A DNA stretch of 64,000 nt from an uncultured Christensenellaceae bacterium (GTDB taxonomy: Bacteria > Bacillota > Clostridia > Christensenellales > Aristaeellaceae), in contig CAJOJQ010000012.1 in the NCBI GenBank assembly GCA_905234985.1, forward strand, positions 16,795 through 80,794, given 5' to 3'. The position numbers and the translations under genes are program-made. Under the pieces are notes generated by a model, which ran no database searches, was not told the DNA's origin, and saw nothing but the letters and a program-made list of their open reading frames with translations. This document shows, piece after piece, positions 47,036 through 56,204 of the stretch. The stretch's first letter is position 1; every line of letters begins with the position of its first letter.

Positions 47036-48367
47036 ATGAAACTTGTCTACGACATTGCCGACAAACCGCCCATCAAAAAGAATCTGATCTATGCCTTCCA
47101 GCAGCTGCTGGCCATCATGGCCGCCACTTTGCTGGTGCCCATCCTGGTGGACGGCACGGGCGTTTACATGAGCCAGCCTGCCGCGCTGTGCGGCGCGGGC
47201 GTGGGCACGCTGTTCTATCTATACATCGCCACCAAGAAAAAGAGTCCTGTGTTCCTCGGTTCCTCCTTCGCCTTCATCAGCCCGCTGTGCGGCGCTGTGG
47301 CCTTCGGCTTCTTAGGCATCTTCTTAGGCGCCGTGTTCGCGGGCCTGGTGTATGTGATCATCGCGCTCATCATCAAGAAAACCGGCTCCGCCTGGGTGAA
47401 CAAGCTGCTGCCTCCCGTGGTCATCGGCCCCACCGTGGCCCTGATCGGACTTTCCCTCTGCGGCAGCGCGGTGAACAACATCAACAACACTGCCGCCGGC
47501 AGCTATAACCTGATCGCTATTCTGGTGGGCGTGATCGCCTTCCTGATCACCGTGTACGCTTCCACCAAGGGCGGCAAGGGCATGAAGATGATCCCCTTCA
47601 TCATCGGTATCGTGGGCGCTTACATCGTTGCCCTGATCTTCACCTTCATCGGCAACGCCGCCAACATCGACGCCCTGAAACTGGTGAACCTGGCCGCTTT
47701 CGACAACATGCAGCTCTTCAAGGTGCCCCGCTTTACCTTCCTGGGCATCTTCGGCGCGTATCCCGAAGCCACTAACAAGATCGCCTCCATCGGCGACGTG
47801 ATCAGCATCCTGGTGCTGTTCGCCCCCGTGGCCTTCGTTACACTGGCCGAACACATTGCCGACCATAAGAACTTAGGCTCCATCATCGAACGCGACCTGA
47901 TCACCGACCCCGGCCTGGACCGCACCCTCATCGGCGACGGCGTGGGCAGCATCATCGGCTCCTTTTTCGGCGGCTGCCCCAACACGACTTACGGCGAGTC
48001 CGTTGGCTGCGTGGCCATCACCGGCAACGCCTCCATCAGCACCATCGCCATCGCGGCGGTGTACTGCATCATCCTTTCCTTCTTTGATCCCTTCGTGTGC
48101 TTTGTGAACTCCATTCCCTCCTGCATCGTGGGCGGCGTGTGCATCGCGCTCTACGGCTTCATCGCCGTCAGCGGCCTTAAGATGCTCCAGCCCGTGGACC
48201 TCAACGACAACCGCAACCTGTTCGTGGTAGCGGCCATCCTGGTGCCCGGCATCGGCGGCCTGACCCTGAACTTCACCCATATCACCGTGTCTTCCATCGC
48301 AGTGGGCCTGATCTTGGGCATCATCGTGAACGTGATCTTCAACAAACGGGATAAGGCTGGCAACTAA
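47036..48367 (+). CDS. Uracil/xanthine permease (NCS2 family)
   Basis: A 443-residue permease with 12-14 membrane segments. The substrate-site motif GGCPNTTYGESVG near residue 300 and AEHIADHKNLG in helix 8 region match UraA/PyrP-type uracil permeases. The PyrR-type leader upstream supports uracil as the substrate. The start at 47036 has gggggag upstream; the frame opens at 47015. A strong terminator follows the stop. Together with xpt and the nucleoside importer it points to active nucleobase salvage. Confidence 0.92.
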   Translation: MKLVYDIADKPPIKKNLIYAFQQLLAIMAATLLVPILVDGTGVYMSQPAALCGAGVGTLFYLYIATKKKSPVFLGSSFAFISPLCGAVAFGFLGIFLGAVFAGLVYVIIALIIKKTGSAWVNKLLPPVVIGPTVALIGLSLCGSAVNNINNTAAGSYNLIAILVGVIAFLITVYASTKGGKGMKMIPFIIGIVGAYIVALIFTFIGNAANIDALKLVNLAAFDNMQLFKVPRFTFLGIFGAYPEATNKIASIGDVISILVLFAPVAFVTLAEHIADHKNLGSIIERDLITDPGLDRTLIGDGVGSIIGSFFGGCPNTTYGESVGCVAITGNASISTIAIAAVYCIILSFFDPFVCFVNSIPSCIVGGVCIALYGFIAVSGLKMLQPVDLNDNRNLFVVAAILVPGIGGLTLNFTHITVSSIAVGLILGIIVNVIFNKRDKAGN

Positions 48368-48387
48368 AGAAAAACATTCATCTTTTT

Positions 48388-48423
48388 CCGCGCGGCGCAA
48401 ACGAACGCCGCGCGGTATTTCAT
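48388..48423 (+). terminator. Rho-independent terminator of the permease gene
   Basis: A perfect 10-bp stem (ccgcgcggcg and complement) with loop caaacgaa is followed by tatttcattt. Confidence 0.8.
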
Positions 48424-48452
48424 TTGACAGAATCAGGTATTTATGCTATCAT
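48424..48452 (+). promoter_or_regulatory. Promoter of the 5'-nucleotidase-like gene
   Basis: TTGACA (48424-48429) and TATCAT (48447-48452) are separated by 17 nt. Confidence 0.65.
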
Positions 48453-48459
48453 GCTTTCA

Positions 48460-48582
48460 CTGGCAGAAGCCGGTCTTGGGTTCGCAGAAGCGGGCTGGAT
48501 TGCTGATTTGGGTCGGAATGAAATGGTATCATGAAGGTGCCGAAGGCGTGTGGCTTCCGGCCCCTTTTTCTGTTTTCGGATC
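48460..48582 (+). promoter_or_regulatory. Structured leader with terminator-like hairpin
   Basis: About 145 nt separate the promoter from the ATG. Near the end, gccgaag pairs with cttccggc (one bulge) and is followed by ccccttttt, a terminator-like form. Attenuation or a riboswitch is possible, but no known class was recognised. Confidence 0.4.
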
Positions 48583-48604
48583 GACCAAAAAGGAGGAAAG
48601 ACCC

Positions 48605-49462
48605 ATGAAAAACCTGAAAAGAATCGCACTGCTTGCCCTGTGCCTGTGCATGACCCTGACCGCCGCTTCCGCCGTCACCTTTACGGACGCCCACGGAAAC
48701 GTGATTGAGCTGGACGAAACCCTGGAAGCCTACGCTTCCTTCCTGCTCTCCGGCAGCGACGCCGCCGCCCGCAAGGGGGAAACCAACCTGGGCGACCTGT
48801 GGGCCGACGCCCTGCGGTGGTTTGCCGTGTCGGGCGAAATCAACAGCGCCTTTGAAGAAGATGACGTGACCGCCGGGATCACCTCTCTGGACGTGGACGC
48901 GGAGCATACCGTGGCCCTGTGGAACGGCGGCAACCTGCGGGGCGACATTCCGGAAGGGAAATTCAACGCGGAAACCCTGGCCCACGTGCTGCCCTATCCC
49001 AACAAGGTGGCGGTGGTGTACATGACCGGCGCGCAATTGGTTGAAGCGCTGGAAGCCGCCTCCCAGGGCCTGCCCTACACCGAGGAAACCGCCAGCACCT
49101 GCGCTTCCTTCATGCAGGTTTCCGGCCTAAAGTATACCGTGGACACGGGCAAAACCTATGACCGGGGCGAAGCCTATGGCGATCATTGGTTCAAAGCCGC
49201 GTCCCTTTCCCGCGTGACCATCACCGAAGTAAACGGCCAGCCCTTTGACGCGGAAGCGGTGTATGCCGTGATCACCAGCAACGCCAATTTCAACGGCATG
49301 GATTCTTCCTATATGTTCAAGGAAGCCGCTCAGTTAAGCGAGCGCAGCACCATCACCACCGCAGTGGTGCGGGACGTGGTATGGCGCTATCTTGCGGAAG
49401 CGCTGAATAACGTGATCGGCGAAGGTTACGCCGCGCCTCAGGGACGAATCATTATCGAATAA
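48605..49462 (+). CDS. Secreted 5'-nucleotidase C-terminal-domain protein, catalytic domain absent
   Basis: A 285-residue secreted protein. The signal peptide is MKNLKRIALLALCLCMTLTAASA. The mature part matches the 5'-nucleotidase C-terminal (substrate-binding) domain: ETNLGDLWADALRWF, VALWNGGNLRGDIPEGKF, then HVLPYPNKVAVVYMTGAQLVEALE and FMQVSGLKYTVD. The N-terminal metallophosphatase domain that carries catalysis is missing, so it could bind nucleosides but not hydrolyse them. The SD is aaggagg. The MoxR gene starts 20 nt downstream, so these may be cotranscribed. Confidence 0.85.
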   Translation: MKNLKRIALLALCLCMTLTAASAVTFTDAHGNVIELDETLEAYASFLLSGSDAAARKGETNLGDLWADALRWFAVSGEINSAFEEDDVTAGITSLDVDAEHTVALWNGGNLRGDIPEGKFNAETLAHVLPYPNKVAVVYMTGAQLVEALEAASQGLPYTEETASTCASFMQVSGLKYTVDTGKTYDRGEAYGDHWFKAASLSRVTITEVNGQPFDAEAVYAVITSNANFNGMDSSYMFKEAAQLSERSTITTAVVRDVVWRYLAEALNNVIGEGYAAPQGRIIIE

Positions 49463-49482
49463 ACCGAAGGGGGGCGTCGCGT

Positions 49483-50427
49483 TTGCGGAATGAATTGGAA
49501 ATCGTTCGGCGGGAACTGGAAAAGGTGATCGCCGGGAAAACGGACGTGATCGGCAAAATTTTAACGGCGGTGATCGCCGACGGGCATATCCTGCTGGACG
49601 ACGTGCCGGGGGTGGGCAAAACTACCTTGGCCGTGGCCCTGGGAAAGGCCCTGGATTTGTGCTGCCGCCGCATCCAATTCACCCCCGACGTGCTGCCCTC
49701 CGATATCGTGGGCTTTTCCCTGTACGATAAGGACAGCGGAGCGTTCCTCTACCGCCCCGGCGTGGTAAACGGCGCAAACCTGCTGCTGGGCGACGAAATC
49801 AACCGCACGTCCAGCAAAACCCAGTCTGCCCTGCTGGAAGCCATGGAGGAAAAGCAGGTGACGGTGGACGGCAATACCTACCCCCTGGAAAAGCCCTTCC
49901 TGGTGATCGCCACCCAGAACCGGGTGGGCATGGCGGGCACCCAGGCCCTGCCGTATGCCCAATTGGATCGGTTCACGGTGTGCCTGACGGTGGGCTATCC
50001 CGATCATGCCGCCCAGATGGACATGCTTCGCGCCCGGCAGACCGGGGAGCCGCTTTTAGACGTGCAAAAGGTCATGAACCGGGAAACCCTGCTGGAAATA
50101 CAGAAGAACGCCCGGCAGGTCATCGTGAAGGACAGCATCGTGGATTATATCACCCGGCTGGTTCTGGCTTCCCGTGCCCATCCCTGGATCGACGTGGGCA
50201 TCAGCCCCCGGGGCGCGCTGCATGTGCAGCGGATGAGCCAGGCCCGGGCCTTTGCCGAGGGCCGGGATTACGTCATTTCGGCGGACGTGCAGGCCGTGTT
50301 CCGGGATGTGTGCGGCCACCGCGTCATCTTAAGCCGCAAAGCCCGGGCGGAGGGAATCACCTCGGCGCAGGCTTTGGACGCCCTGCTCTGTGACACGGCG
50401 AACCCCGACCGGGGTGAAAAAGCATGA
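49483..50427 (+). CDS. MoxR-family AAA ATPase
   Basis: A 314-residue AAA+ ATPase. Walker A is DDVPGVGKTTLA, Walker B LLLGDEINRTSSKTQSALLEAMEE, and ATQNRVGMAGTQALPYAQLDRF gives sensor and arginine-finger regions, all typical of MoxR. It starts with TTG at 49483 behind ggggggcgt. MoxR proteins act as chaperones for partner proteins with VWA or DUF58 domains. It overlaps the DUF58 gene by 4 nt (ATGA). Confidence 0.93.
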   Translation: MRNELEIVRRELEKVIAGKTDVIGKILTAVIADGHILLDDVPGVGKTTLAVALGKALDLCCRRIQFTPDVLPSDIVGFSLYDKDSGAFLYRPGVVNGANLLLGDEINRTSSKTQSALLEAMEEKQVTVDGNTYPLEKPFLVIATQNRVGMAGTQALPYAQLDRFTVCLTVGYPDHAAQMDMLRARQTGEPLLDVQKVMNRETLLEIQKNARQVIVKDSIVDYITRLVLASRAHPWIDVGISPRGALHVQRMSQARAFAEGRDYVISADVQAVFRDVCGHRVILSRKARAEGITSAQALDALLCDTANPDRGEKA

Positions 50428-51524
50428 CGCTTCGCAGGGCGGGCTATGTATGCTGGCTGCTGGCAGCGGCAATTCTGTATTTCTTTGAAAACAACACGGG
50501 CACCCGGGCGGTACTGCTGGCTTCCATCCTAATTCCCGCTTTTTCCGTATACTGCGCCGCATGGACGGCGAGAAGAACCTCCTGCCGCCTGACTGTGCCC
50601 AAAAGCGCGGGAAAAGGGGAGACAGTTTCCTGTTCCTGCGTCCTTTCCGGCCCCTGGACGGCATCTGGCTGCGCGCTGTCCTGCCGGGTATGGTCAAAGC
50701 ATTGGATCACCCATGAAACGAGCGAATGGGACATAGACGGAGAAGAAGCCTTTTCCGTCAACTGCGCCCATTGCGGCACGCTGTGCATCAGGGCCGACGG
50801 GATGCAGGCCATGGATTGGTTCGGCTTGGCTTGCTTTCCCTGCAAGGTTTCGGCGTGCGCTTCCCTGCTGGTCCTGCCCGACCTGTATCCGGTTCGGGTG
50901 AACTTGTCCGCCAATGATTCCGTGCTACGGCAGGAGGAACGGCCCGGCCAGCCCCGGCGGGAGGGTCCGGAAACGGAGAACAGCGGCGTGCGGGATTATG
51001 TGCCGGGGGACCCGGTGCGGCGCATCCATTGGAAACTATCTGCAAAAACAGACCGGGTTCTGATTCGAGAAGAAGAGCGCCCTTTGACAGGGAGCGTGCT
51101 TTTGCTGCTGGAAACATCGGGAGATCACGTTGCCCCCGATGATATGGACGGCGCGGCGGAAGCGCTGCTTTCGGTGAGCCAGGCGCTGGTTAAAGAAGGC
51201 GTTTTCCACAGCGTTTCCTGGCAGGATCGGGGCGGCCTGCAATGGATGGAAATTGCCTGCATGGAAGATTTTCTTTCTATGCGGGACGCGCTGTTAGCCG
51301 CCGAATCAGATGAAAATGGGGAAAGCATTGGCAGGTTGTTCAGCCGCGCGTACCCCGATTTTCGGGCGGATCAGGCGGTGATTTTCAGCCCCCGGCCTGA
51401 TACGGATGCAATCAGCCTGCGGGAAATGGGCGTCGTCACCCTCATTTTGCCCCGGCAGGAAAACGGAAACCCCGATATCCGGGTGGTGTGTGTAAGCCGG
51501 GAAGAACCGGAGCTTGCGTTATGA
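50424..51524 (+). CDS. DUF58-domain membrane protein
   Basis: A 366-residue protein with two N-terminal membrane helices (YVCWLLAAAILYFF and AVLLASILIPAFSVYCAAW) and a DUF58 domain. Its signature is ENSGVRDYVPGDPVRRIHWKLSAKTDRVLIREEE near residue 190-225, and a VWA-like region follows. It is the usual partner of MoxR, encoded in an overlapping reading frame. The function of such pairs is not settled; envelope maintenance is a common suggestion. Confidence 0.9.
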   Translation: MTLRRAGYVCWLLAAAILYFFENNTGTRAVLLASILIPAFSVYCAAWTARRTSCRLTVPKSAGKGETVSCSCVLSGPWTASGCALSCRVWSKHWITHETSEWDIDGEEAFSVNCAHCGTLCIRADGMQAMDWFGLACFPCKVSACASLLVLPDLYPVRVNLSANDSVLRQEERPGQPRREGPETENSGVRDYVPGDPVRRIHWKLSAKTDRVLIREEERPLTGSVLLLLETSGDHVAPDDMDGAAEALLSVSQALVKEGVFHSVSWQDRGGLQWMEIACMEDFLSMRDALLAAESDENGESIGRLFSRAYPDFRADQAVIFSPRPDTDAISLREMGVVTLILPRQENGNPDIRVVCVSREEPELAL

Positions 51525-51534
51525 GGGAGCAGCC

Positions 51535-52671
51535 ATGAAAAAAAGATGCACAGCCAAACAAAAAGCGGTCTGTTTTTGCAGCGCCGCGATGGTTGTGTGT
51601 CTTTTTTTGTTTTTTTTCCTGCCTCCGGCGCGGGTGAGCGCCCTGGCCTTGTGCAATCGGCTCTTTGCCGCCAGCGAACGGGCGAACGCCTACGCCTACG
51701 AATATTTTCAGACGCCTGAAGATCAGTCCACGGCACTGGCGTGGGCGCTGGCGGCTGTTTTCATTATCAGTTATTTTGGGCTGGCTGTTTCTCTGCGCAG
51801 TCGGCTTTTGCTGCTGCTGGTTGCCGTATCGGCGGCCCTTTTGCAGGCGTATTTGGGCCTGTCTCTGTCCCCTTTGGGCAATATGGCGCTGTTTTTTGCG
51901 CTGGGCCTGGGAATCATGCTCTTTTCCTCTCCGAAAAAGACTGTCCTGCCCTTTGCCGCCCTAACGCTGCTGATTTTTGTGATTTTGGCGGCGCTTTTGC
52001 CCGGTGTGGATGCGGCCACGGAAACTCTGTCGGAAACCGTAAGGGATTCTTTGGCCCTTGTGACCCGGCAGGAAGACGCCCTTACCGGCGAAAACCTTGA
52101 TTCCGCCCTGGAAACCCGGCACATGAACAGCCGAACCCTCCTGACGGGGGAGGAAAAAGCAGCGGTCAACCGGGAATACCGGCTGCTCACCGTGGAGGAA
52201 CAGCAAATTTCCCAGCCCCGGTGGATCGACTATCTGAAAATCATTTTGCTGTTGATTCTCTCGGCGGCGGTAGTGGTGCTGCCCTTTGCGCCGTTCCTGT
52301 ATATGAACGCCCGCCGGAAGAAAGCCCAGGAAACGCGGCGGATGTTCCAATCGGAAAACCCGAGGGAGGTCCTTTGCGCCATGTTCCGCCACGCGGCGAA
52401 GTATCTGGAAAACGGGGGCTGCGGCGGGGGAAACCGGCCCTTTCGCCAGTGGCCGGAGGGCTTTCCGGAGCGTTTGCCCGAAAGCTATCGGGAACAGTAC
52501 GCCGCATGCGCCGCCCTGTTTGAGGAAGCGGCGTACAGCGACCATCCCATTTTGGAAGCCCAGAAGGAGCAAACCCGGCAGTTTTTAGCGGAAACGGAAC
52601 GGATTTTCTTTGACGAGGCGGACTGGAAGGAAAAGCTGCGGCTGAGGTACGGAAAATGCCTGCACGAATGA
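51535..52671 (+). CDS. Membrane protein of the MoxR-DUF58 cluster, DUF4129-like tail
   Basis: A 378-residue protein. A first helix (VCFCSAAMVVCLFLFFFLPP) is followed by a loop, then four or five helices between residues about 70 and 155, an extracytoplasmic stretch, another helix (IILLLILSAAVVVLPFAPFLYM) and a cytosolic tail. The tail resembles DUF4129 (NPREVLCAMFRHAAKYL, FPERLPESYREQYAACAALFEEAAYS). Transglutaminase-like proteins often hold this place in MoxR-DUF58 operons, but no transglutaminase triad is visible here. The ATG at 51535 has gggag upstream. Confidence 0.8.
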   Translation: MKKRCTAKQKAVCFCSAAMVVCLFLFFFLPPARVSALALCNRLFAASERANAYAYEYFQTPEDQSTALAWALAAVFIISYFGLAVSLRSRLLLLLVAVSAALLQAYLGLSLSPLGNMALFFALGLGIMLFSSPKKTVLPFAALTLLIFVILAALLPGVDAATETLSETVRDSLALVTRQEDALTGENLDSALETRHMNSRTLLTGEEKAAVNREYRLLTVEEQQISQPRWIDYLKIILLLILSAAVVVLPFAPFLYMNARRKKAQETRRMFQSENPREVLCAMFRHAAKYLENGGCGGGNRPFRQWPEGFPERLPESYREQYAACAALFEEAAYSDHPILEAQKEQTRQFLAETERIFFDEADWKEKLRLRYGKCLHE

Positions 52672-53621
52672 AAAAATATGGGCTGCTTTTGCTGCTGTGC
52701 CTGGTGCTGACGGGCTGCCGGGCGCGGATCATCCAATCAGCCCCCCTGGATGCTGAAAAAGTCGCTGCCGCCGGGGAAGACTTAGGAACCGGACATACGG
52801 AAGAGGACGCGGGGGAAAACCGGGATCGCACCAAGGAAAATCCCGAGGCCAAACAAAAGGAATTTGACGAAAACGCCGCCGTGGAAATCGTTGGGGGCAC
52901 AGACCGCGCCCTCCACGGCCCCGGCGAAGGGGATGGGGCTTACACCGCCGTGGATTCCGGCCTGACCGCCGCCCGGCTGAACGCCGACGCGGATGAAACC
53001 GCCCGGCAGACCGTGGCCGCGAAGGATTCGGACCGCATGGGCACGGCGGCGGACGCGGAAATGGCCGACAGCGTCTTCCGGTACTATACGGTGCTGCTTC
53101 GGGAACGCGCCGAATCCCTGTACGTGTGCAAGCGGCTGAACCTGTACTGGGAAACAGCGGAAAACCACGTGACCGTATACAAAACATCCGATGAACACCA
53201 ATTGATCCTGGATGCGGGGGCCTACGACGTGTCCGCCCGATTACTTCCCGAGAATTTGAAGGTGGACGACGGTTGGGTGTGCCGGAAAAACCCGGAAATC
53301 ATGGTGAAAATCGTGCCGCGAAGCGTCCTTGGCGGCGGCGTGCTGAACGCGGCGCTGGCATCTGTGGAACTGCAAGCCCTCGTCACACGGCCCGGCTGGC
53401 AGGAGATCGACGCCGTAAAAAACAAAAGGGTGCTGCTGCTTTCCCAGGATATGCTGGAAGAGACGCACCTGCGCCTGGCCGCCGGGCTGGTGATCGCCAA
53501 AACGGCCAACCCCGAAGCCTACGCCGACGTGGACATAGCGCAAGCGTTAAAAGCGCTGACCGAGGAAGCCACGGGCATGGCGGGGGAAGGCGTCTATTAC
53601 TTCTCCATGAACGATCTGTAA
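52668..53621 (+). CDS. Lipoprotein with a periplasmic-binding-protein-like C-terminal lobe
   Basis: A 317-residue lipoprotein. The signal peptide ends with the lipobox LTGC. A low-complexity charged linker of about 100 residues follows. The last 120 residues (KNPEIMVKIVPRSVLGG, WQEIDAVKNKRVLLLSQDML, LRLAAGLVIAKTANPEAYADVDIAQAL) look like the C-terminal lobe of BtuF/FepB-type binding proteins; no complete two-lobe domain is present. ATG 52668 overlaps the previous stop (ATGA); ATG 52656, four codons upstream, is also possible. It is part of the MoxR cluster. The role is unknown. Confidence 0.75.
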   Translation: MKKYGLLLLLCLVLTGCRARIIQSAPLDAEKVAAAGEDLGTGHTEEDAGENRDRTKENPEAKQKEFDENAAVEIVGGTDRALHGPGEGDGAYTAVDSGLTAARLNADADETARQTVAAKDSDRMGTAADAEMADSVFRYYTVLLRERAESLYVCKRLNLYWETAENHVTVYKTSDEHQLILDAGAYDVSARLLPENLKVDDGWVCRKNPEIMVKIVPRSVLGGGVLNAALASVELQALVTRPGWQEIDAVKNKRVLLLSQDMLEETHLRLAAGLVIAKTANPEAYADVDIAQALKALTEEATGMAGEGVYYFSMNDL

Positions 53622-53642
53622 TTGCCGGGAAGGAAAAACAAG

Positions 53643-54197
53643 ATGAAATCAAAAAAGGGACTTTCGTCCCGCCAAACTCGAAAAATGACCTATGCCGCCC
53701 TGTACTTGGGCATCGCCCTGGCGCTGCCCTTTATTACGGGCCAAATTCCCGAAATCGGGGCCATGCTGTGCCCCATGCACATTCCCGTGCTGCTGTGCGG
53801 CTTTCTGTGCGGCTGGCCCTGGGGGCTGGCGGTGGGCTTGATCGCGCCGCTTTTGCGCTCCGTGCTGTTCGGCATGCCCGTCATGTTCCCCTCCGCCGTG
53901 GCTATGGCCTTTGAGCTGGCCGCTTATGGCGCTGTTTCGGGCTTGCTTTACAAAGTGTTGCCGAAAATGAAGGGCAAGGTCTATCTCGTTCTGGTCATCG
54001 CCATGATCGCGGGCCGCCTGGTGTGGGGAGCCGTTCAGATGGTCTTATCCGGTCTGATTCACAGCGAATTCACCCCCGCCCTGTTCCTGGCCGGGGCAGT
54101 CACCAACGCCATTCCCGGCATCGTGCTGCATCTTGTCCTGATTCCCGTGGTGGTGATGGCGATGGAAAGGGCGGGGCTGTCTTTGAACGATCAATAA
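53643..54197 (+). CDS. ECF transporter S component
   Basis: A 184-residue membrane protein with about six helices. LYLGIALALPFITGQIPEIGAMLCPMHIPVLLCGFLCGWPWGLAVGLIAPLLRSVLFG matches the S-component family PF12822. It would need shared EcfA/EcfT modules encoded elsewhere (group II arrangement). The vitamin substrate cannot be read. The SD is aaggaaaaacaag. The stop overlaps spoVAE by 7 nt in convergent orientation. Confidence 0.85.
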   Translation: MKSKKGLSSRQTRKMTYAALYLGIALALPFITGQIPEIGAMLCPMHIPVLLCGFLCGWPWGLAVGLIAPLLRSVLFGMPVMFPSAVAMAFELAAYGAVSGLLYKVLPKMKGKVYLVLVIAMIAGRLVWGAVQMVLSGLIHSEFTPALFLAGAVTNAIPGIVLHLVLIPVVVMAMERAGLSLNDQ

Positions 54198-54553
54198 TCC
54201 TTTGGTTTGGGTCGAAAGCACACCGCCGCAAGAAAGCCGAAAAACACGGCGGCAGCGATGCCCCCGGCGGCGGCGGAGACGCCTCCGGTAAACGCGCCCA
54301 ACAGCCCCGTTTCCTGCACGGCGGAGATAGCGCCCTGGGCCAGCAGATGCCCAAAGCCCGTCAAGGGCACGGTGGCGCCGGCGGCGGCAAAGCGCACCAG
54401 GGGCGCGTACAGCCCCAAGGCGCTGAGTACCGCCCCGGCGGCGACGTACAGCACCAGAATGCGGGCGGGAGTCAGCTTGGTTTTCAAAATCAGCGTTTCG
54501 CCTAAGACGCAGAAAAGCCCGCCCACGACGAACACTTTCAGATACAGCAGCAT
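54191..54553 (-). CDS. spoVAE: Stage V sporulation protein AE
   Basis: A 120-residue membrane protein of the SpoVAC/SpoVAE family, with GATVPLTGFGHLLAQGAISAVQETGLLGAFTGG as the conserved segment. It belongs to the DPA channel of the spore inner membrane. It overlaps the spoVAD stop by one base (TGATG), and aaggagg precedes the start. It is the last gene of the set and no spoVAF follows. Confidence 0.93.
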   Translation of the reverse strand: MLLYLKVFVVGGLFCVLGETLILKTKLTPARILVLYVAAGAVLSALGLYAPLVRFAAAGATVPLTGFGHLLAQGAISAVQETGLLGAFTGGVSAAAGGIAAAVFFGFLAAVCFRPKPKDY

Positions 54554-55575
54554 CAATCTTTTCCTCCTTCCAGCGCCACCGCGTGGGCCACGCCGGGAAT
54601 GGTTTCGCCCTGCTGGCTGATGGTGGGGCTGAGCAGCGCACCGGTCGCCATGAACAGCACCCGCCGCCATGCACCGCTTTTGAGCCTTGGCAGGATGGCC
54701 GCGCTCAAAATGGAAGCGGAGCAGCCGCATCCGCTGGCCCCGGCGTGTACGTCGTCCTCTTTGCGAAAAATGCTCAGGCCGCAGTCCATATACTGGCCTT
54801 CCTGAAGGGGATAACCCCGTTCGGCCATCAATTCATGCAGGATGTCCGCGCCCACCTGGCCTAAATCACCGGTGATCACCCGGTCGTAATGCCCGGGCTT
54901 TCTTCCCGTATCCAGAAAATGGCGGATCAGGGTATCCGCCGCGGCAGAGGCCATGGCCGCGCCCATGTTGTTGGCGTCCCGGACGCCCATATCAATCACC
55001 TGGCCCACGGTGGCATGAGTGATCCGGGCCAGGGCGGGGCCGTCCTCGGAAAGCAAACACGCGCCCGTGGCCGTCACCGTCCATTGGGCGGCGGGGGTGC
55101 GCTGATTGCCGTATTCCAGAGGGAAACGGTACTGCCTTTCGGCGGTGCAGTAGTGGCTGCCCGCCGCGCAGAGTACGGGGGAAGCGTAGCCGCCATCCAC
55201 CAGCATGCTGCCAAGGATCAATGATTCCGCCATGGTGGAGCAGGCCCCATACAGCCCTAAGAAAGGAATGGACAGTTCCCGGGCGGCCAGGGACGCGGCC
55301 ATGATCTGGTTCAGCAGGTCGCCGCCTAACAGGGCCTGCACCCGTTCCTTTTCTATGCCCGCCTTTTTGAGGCACCGCTCGCAGGCCTCCTGAAACATGG
55401 CGTGTTCCGCCTGCTCGTAGCTCTCCTGGCCGAAAAGCGCGTCCTCCAGCACCAGGTCAAAGCCGTCGGCGTGTGGTCCCCGGCCCTCCTTGGGTCCCAC
55501 CACCGACGCGCTTTCCACAATGCGGGGACGGTTGGGGAAAATGATGGTATGATCGCCCGCGCGATGCAGCGGCAT
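54553..55575 (-). CDS. spoVAD: Stage V sporulation protein AD
   Basis: A 340-residue thiolase-fold protein that binds dipicolinic acid during sporulation. It contains GGDLLNQIMAASLAARELSIPFLGLYGACSTMAESLILGSMLVDGGYA and the C-terminal GCGCSASIL. The length agrees with SpoVAD in Bacillus. It lies 16 nt after spoVAC. Its presence is strong evidence for endospore formation. Confidence 0.95.
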   Translation of the reverse strand: MPLHRAGDHTIIFPNRPRIVESASVVGPKEGRGPHADGFDLVLEDALFGQESYEQAEHAMFQEACERCLKKAGIEKERVQALLGGDLLNQIMAASLAARELSIPFLGLYGACSTMAESLILGSMLVDGGYASPVLCAAGSHYCTAERQYRFPLEYGNQRTPAAQWTVTATGACLLSEDGPALARITHATVGQVIDMGVRDANNMGAAMASAAADTLIRHFLDTGRKPGHYDRVITGDLGQVGADILHELMAERGYPLQEGQYMDCGLSIFRKEDDVHAGASGCGCSASILSAAILPRLKSGAWRRVLFMATGALLSPTISQQGETIPGVAHAVALEGGKD

Positions 55576-55591
55576 GGCGATTCCTCCTTTC

Positions 55592-56062
55592 TTACCAGCG
55601 AATGAAATAATACAGCACGCCCAGGATCACCGACGCGCTGACGCCGTAAACCAGCACCGGCCCGGCGATGGTGAACAGCCGCGCGCCTGTGCCCAGCACC
55701 CAGCCCTCCGGCTTGAATTCCATAGCGGGGGAGGCCATGGCGTTGGCAAAGCCTGTAATGGGCACCACCGTGCCCGCGCCCGCGTACCGGGCGATGCGGT
55801 CGAATACCCCGACGCCGGTGAGCAGCGCGGTCAAAAACACCAGCGTGATGGACGCGAAGCTGGCAGCGGAGGACGCGGTCAGCTGAAGCCATGCCGTGCC
55901 GATATCCGTAAGGGCCTGGCCTAACACGCAGATACAGCCGCCCACCCAAAAGGCCCGCAGGCACCCTTGCCCCAATTTGGATTTGGGGGTCAGCCGCGCA
56001 ACCAGCTCCGCGTAACGTTTCAGCGCTTCTTTAGCATCCGGTTTCATATTTTTTTCCGTCAT
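55592..56062 (-). CDS. spoVAC: Stage V sporulation protein AC
   Basis: A 156-residue membrane protein with four to five helices. AFWVGGCICVLGQALTDIGTAWLQLT and AGAGTVVPITGFANAMASPAMEFKPEGWVLG are the SpoVAC hallmarks. It acts as a channel that releases DPA under osmotic stress in Bacillus. The ATG at 56062 has aaaggag nine nt upstream. The frame opens to 56089. A repeat cassette lies between it and spoVAB. Confidence 0.94.
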   Translation of the reverse strand: MTEKNMKPDAKEALKRYAELVARLTPKSKLGQGCLRAFWVGGCICVLGQALTDIGTAWLQLTASSAASFASITLVFLTALLTGVGVFDRIARYAGAGTVVPITGFANAMASPAMEFKPEGWVLGTGARLFTIAGPVLVYGVSASVILGVLYYFIRW

Positions 56063-56204
56063 CGTCGGCACTCCTTTCATATCGGACATGGGGCAGGACC
56101 GCGGCGGGTTTCGCGCGGATCTCCCGCATGCCGGGCCGGGGAAGGTAATTCAGGGGAGAAGGGAAAGAGGGAAGGTTCATAAATAACCTCCTGGTTCGTT
56201 GTTG

